Position numbers and translations under genes: made by a program
From: Ferrimonas marina
GTDB taxonomy: Bacteria > Pseudomonadota > Gammaproteobacteria > Enterobacterales > Shewanellaceae
Direction: 5' to 3'
Assembly: GCF_900129905.1 (NCBI RefSeq)
Contig: NZ_FQXG01000001.1
Coordinates: 728,748-792,747, forward strand
DNA: 64,000 bases
Shown here: positions 36,224-45,144 of the stretch, piece after piece
Numbering within the stretch: position 1 is the stretch's first letter
How the letters are laid out: each line of letters begins with the position of its first letter
Notes under the pieces: generated by a model
What the model saw: only the letters and a program-made list of their open reading frames with translations
What the model was told of the DNA's origin: nothing
The model's database searches: none

Positions 36224-37330
36224 TTACTCGCCGAACAGGGAATCCATCTTGGCTGCAATGGCTGCTTCAATACCAGCGCCCTTGATCAGCAAGGTCTGAA
36301 CCATGGGATGATTTGGCGAGTGAACGGCAATGGCAAAGCTGGTTGGAGTAATCCCAACAAGCTCAACACCCTCTACGCCACCATTCTTGTGCTCTGTTAA
36401 GGCATTAAACAGTGCTACCGCGCCATTCAAATCCATGTTGTTCTTGCCAGCAAGGGCAATAAATTCATCGGTCACGTAACGACCGGTTCCCAGCATGGTC
36501 CACTTTGCTTTGATATCAAAATCGAAGGTGGCAAAGCGTGAATTCTTATCGCCGTTGTTGATCAGACCAAGATCCACCGCTTCAATCGCATCGGTTGCGC
36601 AACTACCGGTAAAGGTGATGCGCTTGGTGGTGGGTCCTGCGGCACCAAACTCAATGGTGTAGCTGGTGTCGGTCAGTCCCGCCAAGCGAGCGTTCTCGAT
36701 GCCATGAGGGTCATTCCACCCAGAGTCCTCTACCAGGCCGGCAAACAGCCCTTCTACCTCGCGGTTGCCTCGCTGGTCACAATGGATCTTGGAACCACCG
36801 GTGATCTCGGCAAACTCCTCGGAGACATTGCGTACCGCGTCACTGCGGCCACCGCCTATCCAGATGTTGCCACTACCGTCAGAGTAAAACTCAGCAAATT
36901 GGGACTGGTTGTTTTTGATGTCCACATTGCCACGGGCAACAGAGTTAATGATGCCTTCAACCGCAGCGCCCTGGAAAACCACGGTATCGACAGGCCCCTT
37001 CCCGGTGTGCAGCTTCAGTGAAAAACTGTTCGGATTTAAGAAGCCCAGCTCAACGCCCGGCAAGCCATGGATATTGTTCCAGCCACGGCCACCCAGAACT
37101 GCAGCCAATAGCGGTTCAATATGACGCTCTTGGAGGTTAAAGCTATCGACGATGTCAGCAAACTCTTGGGAAATGGCGACACGAGATGAACCACTACCAC
37201 CCAAGTAAAGTTTGGTCACTTTATCGGTATCGTAGATGGCAAATTGGCTTTGTCCATCACCAATGTCCAAGCTATTGGCCATGGCGGGAGAGGCGGCGAG
37301 AAGAGCACTCAACAGTACTGCGTATTTCAT
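36224..37330 (-). CDS. Secreted protein with three repeats of an unknown domain, under c-di-GMP riboswitch
   Basis: 368 residues with a signal peptide (cleavage after MAMAN-like AMA). The mature protein consists of three units of about 110-120 residues. Each opens with SQFAxxxxD or SRFATFDFD, then has a Leu/Gly-rich strand (YLGGSGS, WIGGGRS, MLGTGR), a helix xSxEFAxI or TDEFIAL, a GVELxGxxxxSF-type strand and a closing strand TVVFQGAA, ITFTGSCA or TLLIKGAG. The second unit has two Cys. I do not recognise the domain. Its leader carries a c-di-GMP-I riboswitch, so it probably acts at the surface in attachment, matrix or chitin/particle contact; that is inference. Confidence 0.8.
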   Translation of the reverse strand: MKYAVLLSALLAASPAMANSLDIGDGQSQFAIYDTDKVTKLYLGGSGSSRVAISQEFADIVDSFNLQERHIEPLLAAVLGGRGWNNIHGLPGVELGFLNPNSFSLKLHTGKGPVDTVVFQGAAVEGIINSVARGNVDIKNNQSQFAEFYSDGSGNIWIGGGRSDAVRNVSEEFAEITGGSKIHCDQRGNREVEGLFAGLVEDSGWNDPHGIENARLAGLTDTSYTIEFGAAGPTTKRITFTGSCATDAIEAVDLGLINNGDKNSRFATFDFDIKAKWTMLGTGRYVTDEFIALAGKNNMDLNGAVALFNALTEHKNGGVEGVELVGITPTSFAIAVHSPNHPMVQTLLIKGAGIEAAIAAKMDSLFGE

Positions 37331-37352
37331 TGTAAATGTCCTTATTACAATG
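37328..37352 (-). promoter_or_regulatory. Hairpin over ribosome site and start codon
   Basis: CATTGTAA and TTACAATG form a perfect 8-bp stem whose 9-base loop contains AAGGA and whose 3' arm includes the ATG. The 5' arm overlaps bases that close the riboswitch P1 stem, so the two structures cannot both form. This predicts translation ON when c-di-GMP is bound. Confidence 0.7.
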
Positions 37353-37425
37353 CAACCCGGCTATCTGCGAGAGACCCGTGGCTTTCCGTCCCCGCCTCGC
37401 GACGGGTTTGGCACTACTGTGTTCG
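37352..37425 (-). ncRNA. Cyclic di-GMP-I (GEMM) riboswitch
   Basis: Read on the minus strand, the leader has the conserved elements in order: GCCAAACC, a short helix closed by a GCGA tetraloop, GGGACGGAAAGCC, then ACGGGTCT, a small stem-loop and AGATAGCCGGGTTGC. This is the GEMM consensus (Vc2 class), with a GNRA loop and its receptor; one core base differs (GACGG where GACGC is usual). It ends about 20 bases before the start codon of the triplicated-domain gene, leaving room only for a translational switch. Confidence 0.93.
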
Positions 37426-37878
37426 CCCGCCACTTTAAAAAGGCTGAAAGGTCACAGCAAGCTGAAGCAAAAAGAGAAAATAGCGTTTAACAAGCACAGG
37501 CTTAAACAGGATCCACAGAGCTGAGTTCAGATGGGGATCATCACCAGACCAAACCAAATTCAACAGCGCAAAATTCCAATCTTCCCTGTTTGCCGCATGA
37601 ATGCTCGTTCGGTCAAAAACCACCCAAAGCCAAATCACCAGTGACTAGTGTCGGTATCTATCACCGCCCGTGCCTATGAGAAATAGAGGATTCCCATGGT
37701 GATCCACGACTAAGCCCGGGGAGTTATACCAATGCCCGCGCAAACGTAAGACTTTGCGACAATTTTGATACAAAAAAGCCGGCGTTGATGGATCCGGTTC
37801 GGGCCCGGTTCGCGGTATGCTGCAAGCAACAAGGAAGGCCCTGCGCCAAATGATGTGCCAAACAACGGATTGAGAACC
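37426..37878. other. Divergent control region before the RND operon
   Basis: About 450 bases without a gene. The left part must hold the promoter of the riboswitch transcript (a TTGCTG/TTTAAA-like pair about 20 bases upstream of the aptamer is possible). The right part holds a CTTTGCGACAA element and the promoter of the RND genes. No terminator or open frame was accepted. Confidence 0.5.
37752..37762 (+). promoter_or_regulatory. TTTGCGACA element before the RND operon
   Basis: CTTTGCGACAA occurs 117 bases before the adaptor start codon and matches the element found near the three AraC genes. It may place the pump under an AraC regulator; with a 9-bp match, chance is possible. Confidence 0.35.
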
Positions 37879-38901
37879 ATGAGATTCCCACGCTTCAGTG
37901 CCCTGCTGCTTGCCAGCCTGGTCGCTGCCCTGCCCCTGTCCGCCAGCGAATCCGGTAAGCCGGTGGAGTACCATACCGTCGCTACCGCGGCCTGGGGTGA
38001 CCGCCTCAATGCCCTGGCCACCATCTACGCCCGCCGCCAGATCGACATCACCAGCCAGGTGGATGGCTTCATTACCGAGGCGATGATGGCGGATGGCCAA
38101 TCAGTGGAACAGGGCGCGACCCTGGTGTCGCTGGACAGCCGCTTCCCCGCCGCACAACTGGCAGACGCCAGTGCCCATCTGCAGGAGGAGCAGCGCCGAC
38201 TGCAGGAGTTAGAGCGGCTGCGCCACAGCAATGCGGTGTCCGAATCCAGCCTGCTGCAGCAACGAGCCGCCGTCGCCCGAGCCACCGCGCAAAAAGACGC
38301 CCAGCAGGTCACCCTCTCCTATTACCGCCTCACTGCCCCCTTTACCGGCGTACTGGGGTTTAGCGAGCTCAGCCCCGGCCAGTATGTTCAGCGTGGTGAG
38401 GTCCTAGCCCAGCTGACCGATCCCGACAGCCTCTACCTGGATTTCCACCTGCCCAGCCACTACCTGTCGCAACTGGCACTGGGGCAGCCCATCAGCCTGC
38501 AGTTGGATGCCTGGCCCGGGGCGCGCTTCGATGCCAACATCAGCAGTATTGAACTGTCGGTCGACCCACAAAGCCGTAATGTCCGGGTACGCGCCAGCCT
38601 TCCTAAGGGCGACTCGCGACTGCGCCCTGGCCTGTTGGCCCGCATCACCCTGACCCTGGGCCAAAGCGATGCCCTGGTGGTGCCTACCCGCTCGGTGTTC
38701 TACCGCGGCTCCCAAGCTTACGTCTACCGGGTGGACGAACAGCAGCGAGCCCGGCAGGTTCCGGTCAGCCTGGGTGGCAGCCAGGGCGAGTCCACCCAGG
38801 TGCTCGATGGACTGAGCCAGGGCGATCAGATCGTTGCCAGCGGCGTCAGCCACCTCAGTGATGGCAGCAAGGTGCAGAACCAGACGGAGATGACGCTATG
38901 A
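37879..38901 (+). CDS. RND efflux periplasmic adaptor (membrane fusion protein)
   Basis: 340 residues with a signal peptide. The order is a lipoyl half (ITSQVDGFITEAMMADGQSVEQG), a coiled-coil hairpin (LQEEQRRLQELERLRHSNAVSE), the second lipoyl half (LTAPFTGVLGFSELSPGQYVQRG) and beta-barrel and membrane-proximal domains. It should link the inner membrane pump to a TolC-like channel, which is not encoded nearby. The chosen ATG lies eight codons into the longest frame and gives a normal signal sequence. It overlaps the permease by four bases. Confidence 0.93.
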   Translation: MRFPRFSALLLASLVAALPLSASESGKPVEYHTVATAAWGDRLNALATIYARRQIDITSQVDGFITEAMMADGQSVEQGATLVSLDSRFPAAQLADASAHLQEEQRRLQELERLRHSNAVSESSLLQQRAAVARATAQKDAQQVTLSYYRLTAPFTGVLGFSELSPGQYVQRGEVLAQLTDPDSLYLDFHLPSHYLSQLALGQPISLQLDAWPGARFDANISSIELSVDPQSRNVRVRASLPKGDSRLRPGLLARITLTLGQSDALVVPTRSVFYRGSQAYVYRVDEQQRARQVPVSLGGSQGESTQVLDGLSQGDQIVASGVSHLSDGSKVQNQTEMTL

Positions 38902-41900
38902 TCCTGTCCGATCTGGCCATCAAACGCCCGGTGGTCGCCTGCGTGATCAACCTACTGCTGATTGTGTTCGGGGTGCTGGCAATCCAGTCTCTGAGCCTGC
39001 GGGAGTACCCAGACGTGGCCTCGCCGGTGGTCTCAGTGCGAGCCAACTACCCCGGCGCTGCAGCAGATATCATCGAGTCCCGGGTTAACAAGGTGATCGA
39101 GGATCAGCTCTCCGGCATTGAGGGCCTGCGGGCTATCCAGTCGGTGGCCCGGGAGGGCCGCGCCCGGATGCGCATCGAGTTTGAGCCCAACCGCGATCTC
39201 GAGGCGGCGGCCAACGATGTACGAGATGCCGTGGCCAAAGCCCAGCGCAGCCTGCCCCGCAACATGGATCCCCCCACGGTGGAGAAAAGCGACGCCGACG
39301 GCGATGGGGTTATCAGCTTCGCTGTCTCCTCTGAACGTCTCAGTGCCGTCGCCCTGACCGACTACATCGAGCGCCAGCTGGTGGAGCCGCTCAGCCTGCT
39401 CGATGGTGTCAGCACCGTTGAGCTTCGCGGTGATCGCCCCTACGCCCTGCTGGTGCAACTGGATCCGGTGGCCATGGCCAGTCGCCAGGTCACGGTAACG
39501 GACGTCGAAAACGCCCTGCGTAATGAAAACCTGGAAGCCCCGGCGGGTAACCTGTCCGATCCCGCCCGCAGCTACAGCATTAGACTGGAGCGCAGTTACC
39601 TGACCGTCGCGGATTACCGCAACCTGATCGTCCGTCGCAACAACGACGGTTCACTGTTGCGCCTGTCCGACATCGCCGAGGTGCGTACCGGTGCCAAGGA
39701 CGACCAGCGGGTGCTGCGGGTCAACGGCAGCCCCATGGTGATGATGGAGTTCCTCAAGCAGTCCAATGCCAACACCCTGGACGTGGTGGCGGGGATCAAG
39801 GCGGAGATCGCCCGTATTGAGCCCTTCCTGCCGGAGGGGATGGCGATCGTGCCGCTGTCGGACAGCTCGGTGTTCATCGAAAGCGCCATCGACGAGGTTT
39901 ATACCACCCTGGCAATCACTGCTGCGCTGGTGATTGCGGTGATCTACAGCTTCCTTGGCAGCGCCCGGGCCACCTTGATCCCCGCGGTCAGTGTGCCGGT
40001 CTCCTTGCTGGCCACCTTTGCCGTGATCGGTCTGTTCGGCTTCTCCATCAACCTGATTACCTTGCTGGCGCTGGTGATGGCGGTAGGTTTGCTGGTGGAC
40101 GACGCCATCGTGGTGCTGGAGAACATCGTCCGCCGCATCGACATGGGTGAGCCACCGATGCTGGCCGCCTATCGAGGCACCCGTGAAGTCGGCATGGCGG
40201 TGATCGCCACCACCCTGGTGCTGTTGGCGGTGTTTATCCCCATCGCCCTGATGGGCGGCACCGCCGGCCTGCTGTTTCGGGAATACGCCATCACCCTGGC
40301 CGCCGCCGTCAGCATCTCCACCCTGGTGGCTCTGACCATGGGGCCGGTAATGGGCAGCCGTCTGCTCAGCCTGAATGTCACCCCCAACGGCTTTCACCGC
40401 CTGATTGAGCGCGTCTTTGCGGCGCTGGAGCGAGGCTACGACCGTCTGCTCAAGGGGCTGCTCAAACACAGCTACCTGGCGGCCCTGCTGGTGCTGCTCA
40501 GCGTCGGCTTTATCGCCAGCAGCTACAGTCTGCTGCCCCAGTCCTTTGTCCCCCGGGAAGACCAGGGCCGACTCTACGTAGTGATGCGTGCCACCGAAGG
40601 CACCGGCTTCCACGCGGTTCAGCCGGCGCTGGATGAAGCGGAGCAGCGCCTGGCCTCACTGCAAGCCCCCAACGGACCCATCGCCTCCATGGCACTGCGC
40701 AACCCGGGCCGACGGGGTGAGCATGAGATCATCCTCATCGTCGACCTGGTGCCTTGGGGAGAGCGCCAACAGAGCGTGTTCGAGGTGGGCAGTGCCATCC
40801 GTAAAGCGCTGAGCCCGATGACCGACTTTCGCGTCATCCCCATCGTGCCCACCAGCTTTGGTGGTCGCGCCGGTAACCCGGTGGAGATCGTCATCGGTGG
40901 TGGAAGCTATGAGCAGGTGCATGGCTGGACCGAACAGCTGCTGACCCTGGCCGCCGAGAACCCCAAACTGCTGGATCTGGACAGCGACTACCAACCCACC
41001 ACCCCGCGGCTTCGCGCCCGCATCAACCAGGCCTACGCCCATGAGCTTGGGGTTTCAGTGGCAGACATCGCCACCACCCTGGAGACGGTACTGGCCGGGC
41101 GCAACATCACCACCTACATAGAGAACGGCGAGGAGTACGACGTCCACGTCCGCGCCCCGCGGGAACGCTTCAGCAGCGTGACCGATCTTGCCGACATCTA
41201 CCTGCGCTCCAACCAGGGCGACATGCTGGTGCGGCTCGATTCCCTGGTGGAGATGGAGGTGGAGGGCCAACCCAGCGAACTGCGCCACTACAACCGCCGC
41301 AAGGCGATTACCCTCACCGCCGATCTGGCCGACGGCTACGCCCTGGGTGAGGCGCTGAGTTATCTCGAACACCTGGTCGCGACCGAGCTGCCCAGCAACG
41401 CCACCCTGGATTACAAGGGCGAATCGCTGGAGTACAAGCGCTCCGCCAGCTCCATGGGGGTGGTCTTTGCCCTGGCCCTGGTGGTGGTGTTCCTGGTGCT
41501 GGCCGCCCAGTTTGAGAGCTTTGTCCACCCGCTGGTGATCGTCCTCACGGTGCCGCTGGCGCTGACTGGCGCCTTCGCCGGCATGTTGCTGACCGGGCTG
41601 GAGCTGAACATCTACACCCAGATCGCGCTCATTATGCTGATCGGCCTGGCCACCAAGAACGGCATCCTGATGGTGGAGTTCATCAACCAGCTGCGGGACC
41701 GGGGCGAGGCCTTTGATGACGCCATCCGCCACGGTGCCGGACAGCGCTTGCGCCCCATTCTGATGACCGCCATCACCACCCTGGCCGGCAGCATCCCGTT
41801 GATGCTGGCCTCCGGTGCCGGCTCGGAATCCCGCGCCGCCATCGGCACGGTGATCTTCGCTGGTGTGCTGGTAGCCACCATCATGACCCTGCTGGTGATC

Positions 41901-42008
41901 CCCGGGCTGTATCGCTTGCTGGCACGCAACACCGGCTCACCGGGCGAGCAGCAACAGAAGCTGGAGGAGATGGAGCGCCGTCACCCGCCCTGGCGCAAAG
42001 CCGCCTAA
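38898..42008 (+). CDS. RND family efflux permease (AcrB/MdtB-like)
   Basis: 1036 residues, the usual size. It has the twelve-helix, two-half RND layout with large periplasmic loops after the first and seventh helices. GLLVDDAIVVLENI in the fourth helix carries the paired Asp of the proton relay, and GLATKNGILMVEFINQLRD in the tenth supplies the matching Lys. It belongs to the HAE1 (drug/hydrophobe) branch; substrates are unknown. Translationally coupled to the adaptor gene, and followed by a strong hairpin. Confidence 0.95.
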   Translation: MILSDLAIKRPVVACVINLLLIVFGVLAIQSLSLREYPDVASPVVSVRANYPGAAADIIESRVNKVIEDQLSGIEGLRAIQSVAREGRARMRIEFEPNRDLEAAANDVRDAVAKAQRSLPRNMDPPTVEKSDADGDGVISFAVSSERLSAVALTDYIERQLVEPLSLLDGVSTVELRGDRPYALLVQLDPVAMASRQVTVTDVENALRNENLEAPAGNLSDPARSYSIRLERSYLTVADYRNLIVRRNNDGSLLRLSDIAEVRTGAKDDQRVLRVNGSPMVMMEFLKQSNANTLDVVAGIKAEIARIEPFLPEGMAIVPLSDSSVFIESAIDEVYTTLAITAALVIAVIYSFLGSARATLIPAVSVPVSLLATFAVIGLFGFSINLITLLALVMAVGLLVDDAIVVLENIVRRIDMGEPPMLAAYRGTREVGMAVIATTLVLLAVFIPIALMGGTAGLLFREYAITLAAAVSISTLVALTMGPVMGSRLLSLNVTPNGFHRLIERVFAALERGYDRLLKGLLKHSYLAALLVLLSVGFIASSYSLLPQSFVPREDQGRLYVVMRATEGTGFHAVQPALDEAEQRLASLQAPNGPIASMALRNPGRRGEHEIILIVDLVPWGERQQSVFEVGSAIRKALSPMTDFRVIPIVPTSFGGRAGNPVEIVIGGGSYEQVHGWTEQLLTLAAENPKLLDLDSDYQPTTPRLRARINQAYAHELGVSVADIATTLETVLAGRNITTYIENGEEYDVHVRAPRERFSSVTDLADIYLRSNQGDMLVRLDSLVEMEVEGQPSELRHYNRRKAITLTADLADGYALGEALSYLEHLVATELPSNATLDYKGESLEYKRSASSMGVVFALALVVVFLVLAAQFESFVHPLVIVLTVPLALTGAFAGMLLTGLELNIYTQIALIMLIGLATKNGILMVEFINQLRDRGEAFDDAIRHGAGQRLRPILMTAITTLAGSIPLMLASGAGSESRAAIGTVIFAGVLVATIMTLLVIPGLYRLLARNTGSPGEQQQKLEEMERRHPPWRKAA

Positions 42009-42030
42009 GCGCCCTGCCCTTGGCATGCGC

Positions 42031-42071
42031 GTAAAAAGAAACGGGGCCGCAGCATTCGCTGCGGCCCCGTT
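42031..42071. terminator. Bidirectional terminator
   Basis: A 14-bp perfect stem (AACGGGGCCGCAGC/GCTGCGGCCCCGTT) with a four-base loop between converging genes; the T-run is better on the leftward side. Confidence 0.85.
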
Positions 42072-42109
42072 GTGTTAGTCGGTTTGGCCATTATGTGAGT
42101 CGGGCAAGA

Positions 42110-42868
42110 CTAGTGTCCCGCCCCGGGCAGCAAGGCCCGCTGAAAACGCGCCTTCACCGCTCGCCAGTGGGTCTTGGGCTTACGGGGCGCCAGGGTCGCC
42201 AGGTGGTCATATTCCTTGTCGGTCAGCCGTACCTCACCGCCGTGGGCCAGGATCACCGAGTGTGGTTCCAGCTCCCGCACCTTGGCCAGCGACTCCCGGT
42301 AGCGGTTGGGGTGAAAAATGGGGAACGGCGGCACGTAGCGGCCCTTAACCTTAACCATCAGATCCGCCACATAGATGCGGCGGCTGGGCAGGTGATGCAA
42401 AGAGATGTCCCGGTCGGTGTGGCCATGGGTGGTGACGGTCTGCCACTCCTCAAAACCCGGCAGTGGCTGGCCATCACTGAGCACCACGTCCGGGTGTAAC
42501 TTGGCCGGATACCAGATGTTACGGCGACGACGTTTGAGCCGGGTGGCGACGTACTGGGCCAGGGCAACATCGGTGAGGTGCATTAGCCGCCCGTCCAGGC
42601 CACTGTACCAATGCCGCTCTGCCTCGCCGGAGGCGATCTGACAACCGGTCAGCGCCTTGAGCCGCCCTGCCGCGCCGGCGTGATCCGGGTGCATATGGGT
42701 AACCACCACCAGTTTGAGGTCAGTAATGGGTCGGCGCAGCTTGTCACGGATAAAGCGCAATACCGTGCCCACGTCCGCTCGGCTACAACCGTCCAGCAGC
42801 AGCAGACCGTGGTCGTACTCCGCCAGGTAGATGGTTTGGATGTATCCGCCGAATCGATGAAGCTGCAT
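42110..42868 (-). CDS. MBL-fold metallo-hydrolase
   Basis: 252 residues. VVTHMHPDHAGA is the metal-binding HxHxDH motif; HGHTDRDIS, ADLMV and AHGGE provide the later metal ligands. This is a typical stand-alone metallo-beta-lactamase-fold hydrolase, perhaps acting on thioesters or lactones. The C-terminal tail is rich in Arg/Lys. AAGGAGAG precedes the ATG. Single gene, ending at the terminator it shares with the RND operon. Confidence 0.92.
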   Translation of the reverse strand: MQLHRFGGYIQTIYLAEYDHGLLLLDGCSRADVGTVLRFIRDKLRRPITDLKLVVVTHMHPDHAGAAGRLKALTGCQIASGEAERHWYSGLDGRLMHLTDVALAQYVATRLKRRRRNIWYPAKLHPDVVLSDGQPLPGFEEWQTVTTHGHTDRDISLHHLPSRRIYVADLMVKVKGRYVPPFPIFHPNRYRESLAKVRELEPHSVILAHGGEVRLTDKEYDHLATLAPRKPKTHWRAVKARFQRALLPGAGH

Positions 42869-42999
42869 GCGCTCTCCTTGCCTTACCAGGAGGCTCCAGT
42901 ATGGGCGCGAATGGAACCCATTCGCAAGGGTGGATAGATCCCGCTTATGGCGTCAGGCCCCTAGCTTTACGCATTTGACCCCGCGCCAAGGTCGATTTG

Positions 43000-43776
43000 C
43001 TAACCGGGCTTGCGCACCAACAGGTGGGTGTAACGACCAAGCTCGCGATACAGCGGCTTGTCGCAGTAGGCCAGCTCCAGTTCAATCAAGCGCTCCAGCT
43101 GGCTTTGCTGCAGTGATTTGTCCCGTAGGTAGTCGTGGATAACACGCACTCCGCATTGATGCTCTACCACCAGGCCCAGATCCGATAGCCACTGGATCAC
43201 CTCAGCATTCTTCAGTGGATTTTGCGGCACCATGCGTACCCGTCGGGTTTTGGCCTGGGTCATCGCCTCACCCAGGTTGTCAAAGTTGCCCGCCACCAGG
43301 TTGTGCATCTCCGCCCCCTGGTGATTAAAGAACGCCAAGGACAGCAAACCACCCGGCTTGAGGTGGTCCGCCAGCACCGCCAGCACCGGTTTGGGCTGCT
43401 CACACCACTCCAGTACCGCATGGCACAGCACGCCATCAAACTGGCCGAGCTGATGCTCATCCAGCCGCTGGATTGGCCCTTGCAGGAAGCGAACCCGGTC
43501 CGACAGCATCTTCTCCCCCGCCCGCTGTTGGGCGATGGCCAGCATCTCTTCGGACAAGTCAGTCAGGATCAGCGGATGCCCTTCGGCAGCCACCCGCAGT
43601 CCCATCTGGCCCTGGCCGCCACCGGCATCCAATACCGGCGCGCCGGCAGGCAATTGCGGCAGCAATCGCTGGCTGAGCTGCTGCCAAAGTACCGCCTCGC
43701 GGACCTTACCTTTGCTGGTGCCGTAGATGTTGTTGGCGAACTTTTGCGCTTGAGCGCCGTCCCAGGGTTTCGTCAT
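43000..43776 (-). CDS. cmoM: tRNA 5-carboxymethoxyuridine methyltransferase CmoM
   Basis: 258 residues, close to E. coli CmoM (formerly SmtA). The front FANNIYGTSKGKVREAVLWQ, the SAM site LDAGGGQGQMG, CHAVLEWCEQP, FFNHQGAEMHNLVAGNF and HDYLRDKS all match. It methylates the carboxymethoxyuridine at the wobble position of tRNAs that read third-position degenerate codons. In E. coli the gene is the first of the smtA-mukF-mukE-mukB operon; here it is alone and no muk genes follow. Confidence 0.92.
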   Translation of the reverse strand: MTKPWDGAQAQKFANNIYGTSKGKVREAVLWQQLSQRLLPQLPAGAPVLDAGGGQGQMGLRVAAEGHPLILTDLSEEMLAIAQQRAGEKMLSDRVRFLQGPIQRLDEHQLGQFDGVLCHAVLEWCEQPKPVLAVLADHLKPGGLLSLAFFNHQGAEMHNLVAGNFDNLGEAMTQAKTRRVRMVPQNPLKNAEVIQWLSDLGLVVEHQCGVRVIHDYLRDKSLQQSQLERLIELELAYCDKPLYRELGRYTHLLVRKPG

Positions 43777-43888
43777 CGATGTGAGCCTTGCGGGTTATGT
43801 GGCGGACAGTCATAGCATAACTGGCAAATCCCCGGCAGGGGATGAGGGCGTAACTGGCCAGATTGCCATCACCCTCACCCCCGTCTGG

Positions 43889-45007
43889 CTAGAGGGTGGA
43901 CAGGTACTGCTTCACCGCCGCCATCGGCTCGGCAATCTCAATGTTGTCACTGCCCATCTTCAGACGACAAAACGGCGAGTCGACACACTGCTGGGCAAAC
44001 TCGGCAGCGGCCACACTGCCATCATCCAGCCACAGGGTTTCCTGGTCAGCTTGTCGATGCACCGCCAGCATCGGCTTGGCGTGCTGGGTGTGCAGCCAGG
44101 CCTGGCTGGCGCGCTCCCCCTGAGAGGCAACGTAGAGCCGAGGCTGGCCCGGCTGCTGTGCCTCACCGAAGGCCAGACCGATGGCATGGTCCGCGTCTTC
44201 GCTTTGCCACAGCAGCACCAGTTCGTCCTGCTCAAGCTCACTGCGGTGAACACGACACTGCGCCGTATCCTGGCGACACAGCGCCTGAGTGGCCTCGGCG
44301 TTCAGGCCATACTTTTCAATCAGTTGATCCAACTCGGTGCCCGGACGCAGCGACTCCGGATCGTCCATCACCCACTCATCCTTCAGCTTGATAACGCCCT
44401 GGGTGTCGTCGATCTCCAGAATGTAGCGCTGCAGGTGACCCGCCTTGGGGCTGTGATCGGCATAGACGATGCCCTTGTAGGTGGGCACCACCAGCAGGTA
44501 AGGCACACTGGACTCCGGAGCATAGAGCCACTGGAATTCCGGCTCCGCTTGCAGCGGTTGATCGTCCAGGGTGGGCAGATCGCTTTGCGCCTCATCGGCC
44601 TGCACCGCCACCATACCCCAGCGGCGGTTGTGCATCTCAATCTCGAAAGCGGTGTCGTACTGGCCTACCCGCACCTCGCCTTGCAGGGCGTAGTGGCTGC
44701 TAGGCGCCTGTAGCTCCCGGAACTCGGGGTGAGACAAGCTCAGATCGGCGGCCCCGTAGAGGGTCAGCTCGACACCCTGGTTCAGGTTAATCCCCTCGAG
44801 GGTGCGTTCGCCCTTAGCGTCAGCGACCTGGAGCTGATAACCGGACAGGATACGGCCCCGGTGGGGCTGGTAATCGGATTGGCTGGCCGCCAGTTCGCTG
44901 CCGGTGGCGGTCAGGCGTACCTGGCGGGGCTCAAGTGTTTCAGTCTCAGAACTGCATGCAGTCAGAAGTAACAGGCTCATTGGGAGCCACAAGGTGGTCT
45001 TTCTCAT
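43889..45007 (-). CDS. Hypothetical lipoprotein
   Basis: Not recognised. 372 residues with a signal peptide and lipobox LLTAC (lipidated Cys18). The mature part is acidic with many Gln and begins with an Ig-like or carboxypeptidase-like beta region (about 28-130), followed by a larger mixed domain with four Cys (about 245-355), which may pair as CRQDTAQC and CVDSPFC. It probably faces the periplasm. No partner genes are suggested by the context, as both sides are occupied by single genes. Confidence 0.75.
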   Translation of the reverse strand: MRKTTLWLPMSLLLLTACSSETETLEPRQVRLTATGSELAASQSDYQPHRGRILSGYQLQVADAKGERTLEGINLNQGVELTLYGAADLSLSHPEFRELQAPSSHYALQGEVRVGQYDTAFEIEMHNRRWGMVAVQADEAQSDLPTLDDQPLQAEPEFQWLYAPESSVPYLLVVPTYKGIVYADHSPKAGHLQRYILEIDDTQGVIKLKDEWVMDDPESLRPGTELDQLIEKYGLNAEATQALCRQDTAQCRVHRSELEQDELVLLWQSEDADHAIGLAFGEAQQPGQPRLYVASQGERASQAWLHTQHAKPMLAVHRQADQETLWLDDGSVAAAEFAQQCVDSPFCRLKMGSDNIEIAEPMAAVKQYLSTL

Positions 45008-45144
45008 TTAACGCTTCGGTCTTTCTTACTGGATAACACGCCAGGCTGTATTCGCCTGGCGATAAGGAACAGCAAACCGCACAACAATGGCTGTTGTTAT
45101 GGCTTGCATTGCATGGGTGCTGCGCCGAACGGCACAGCACGAAA

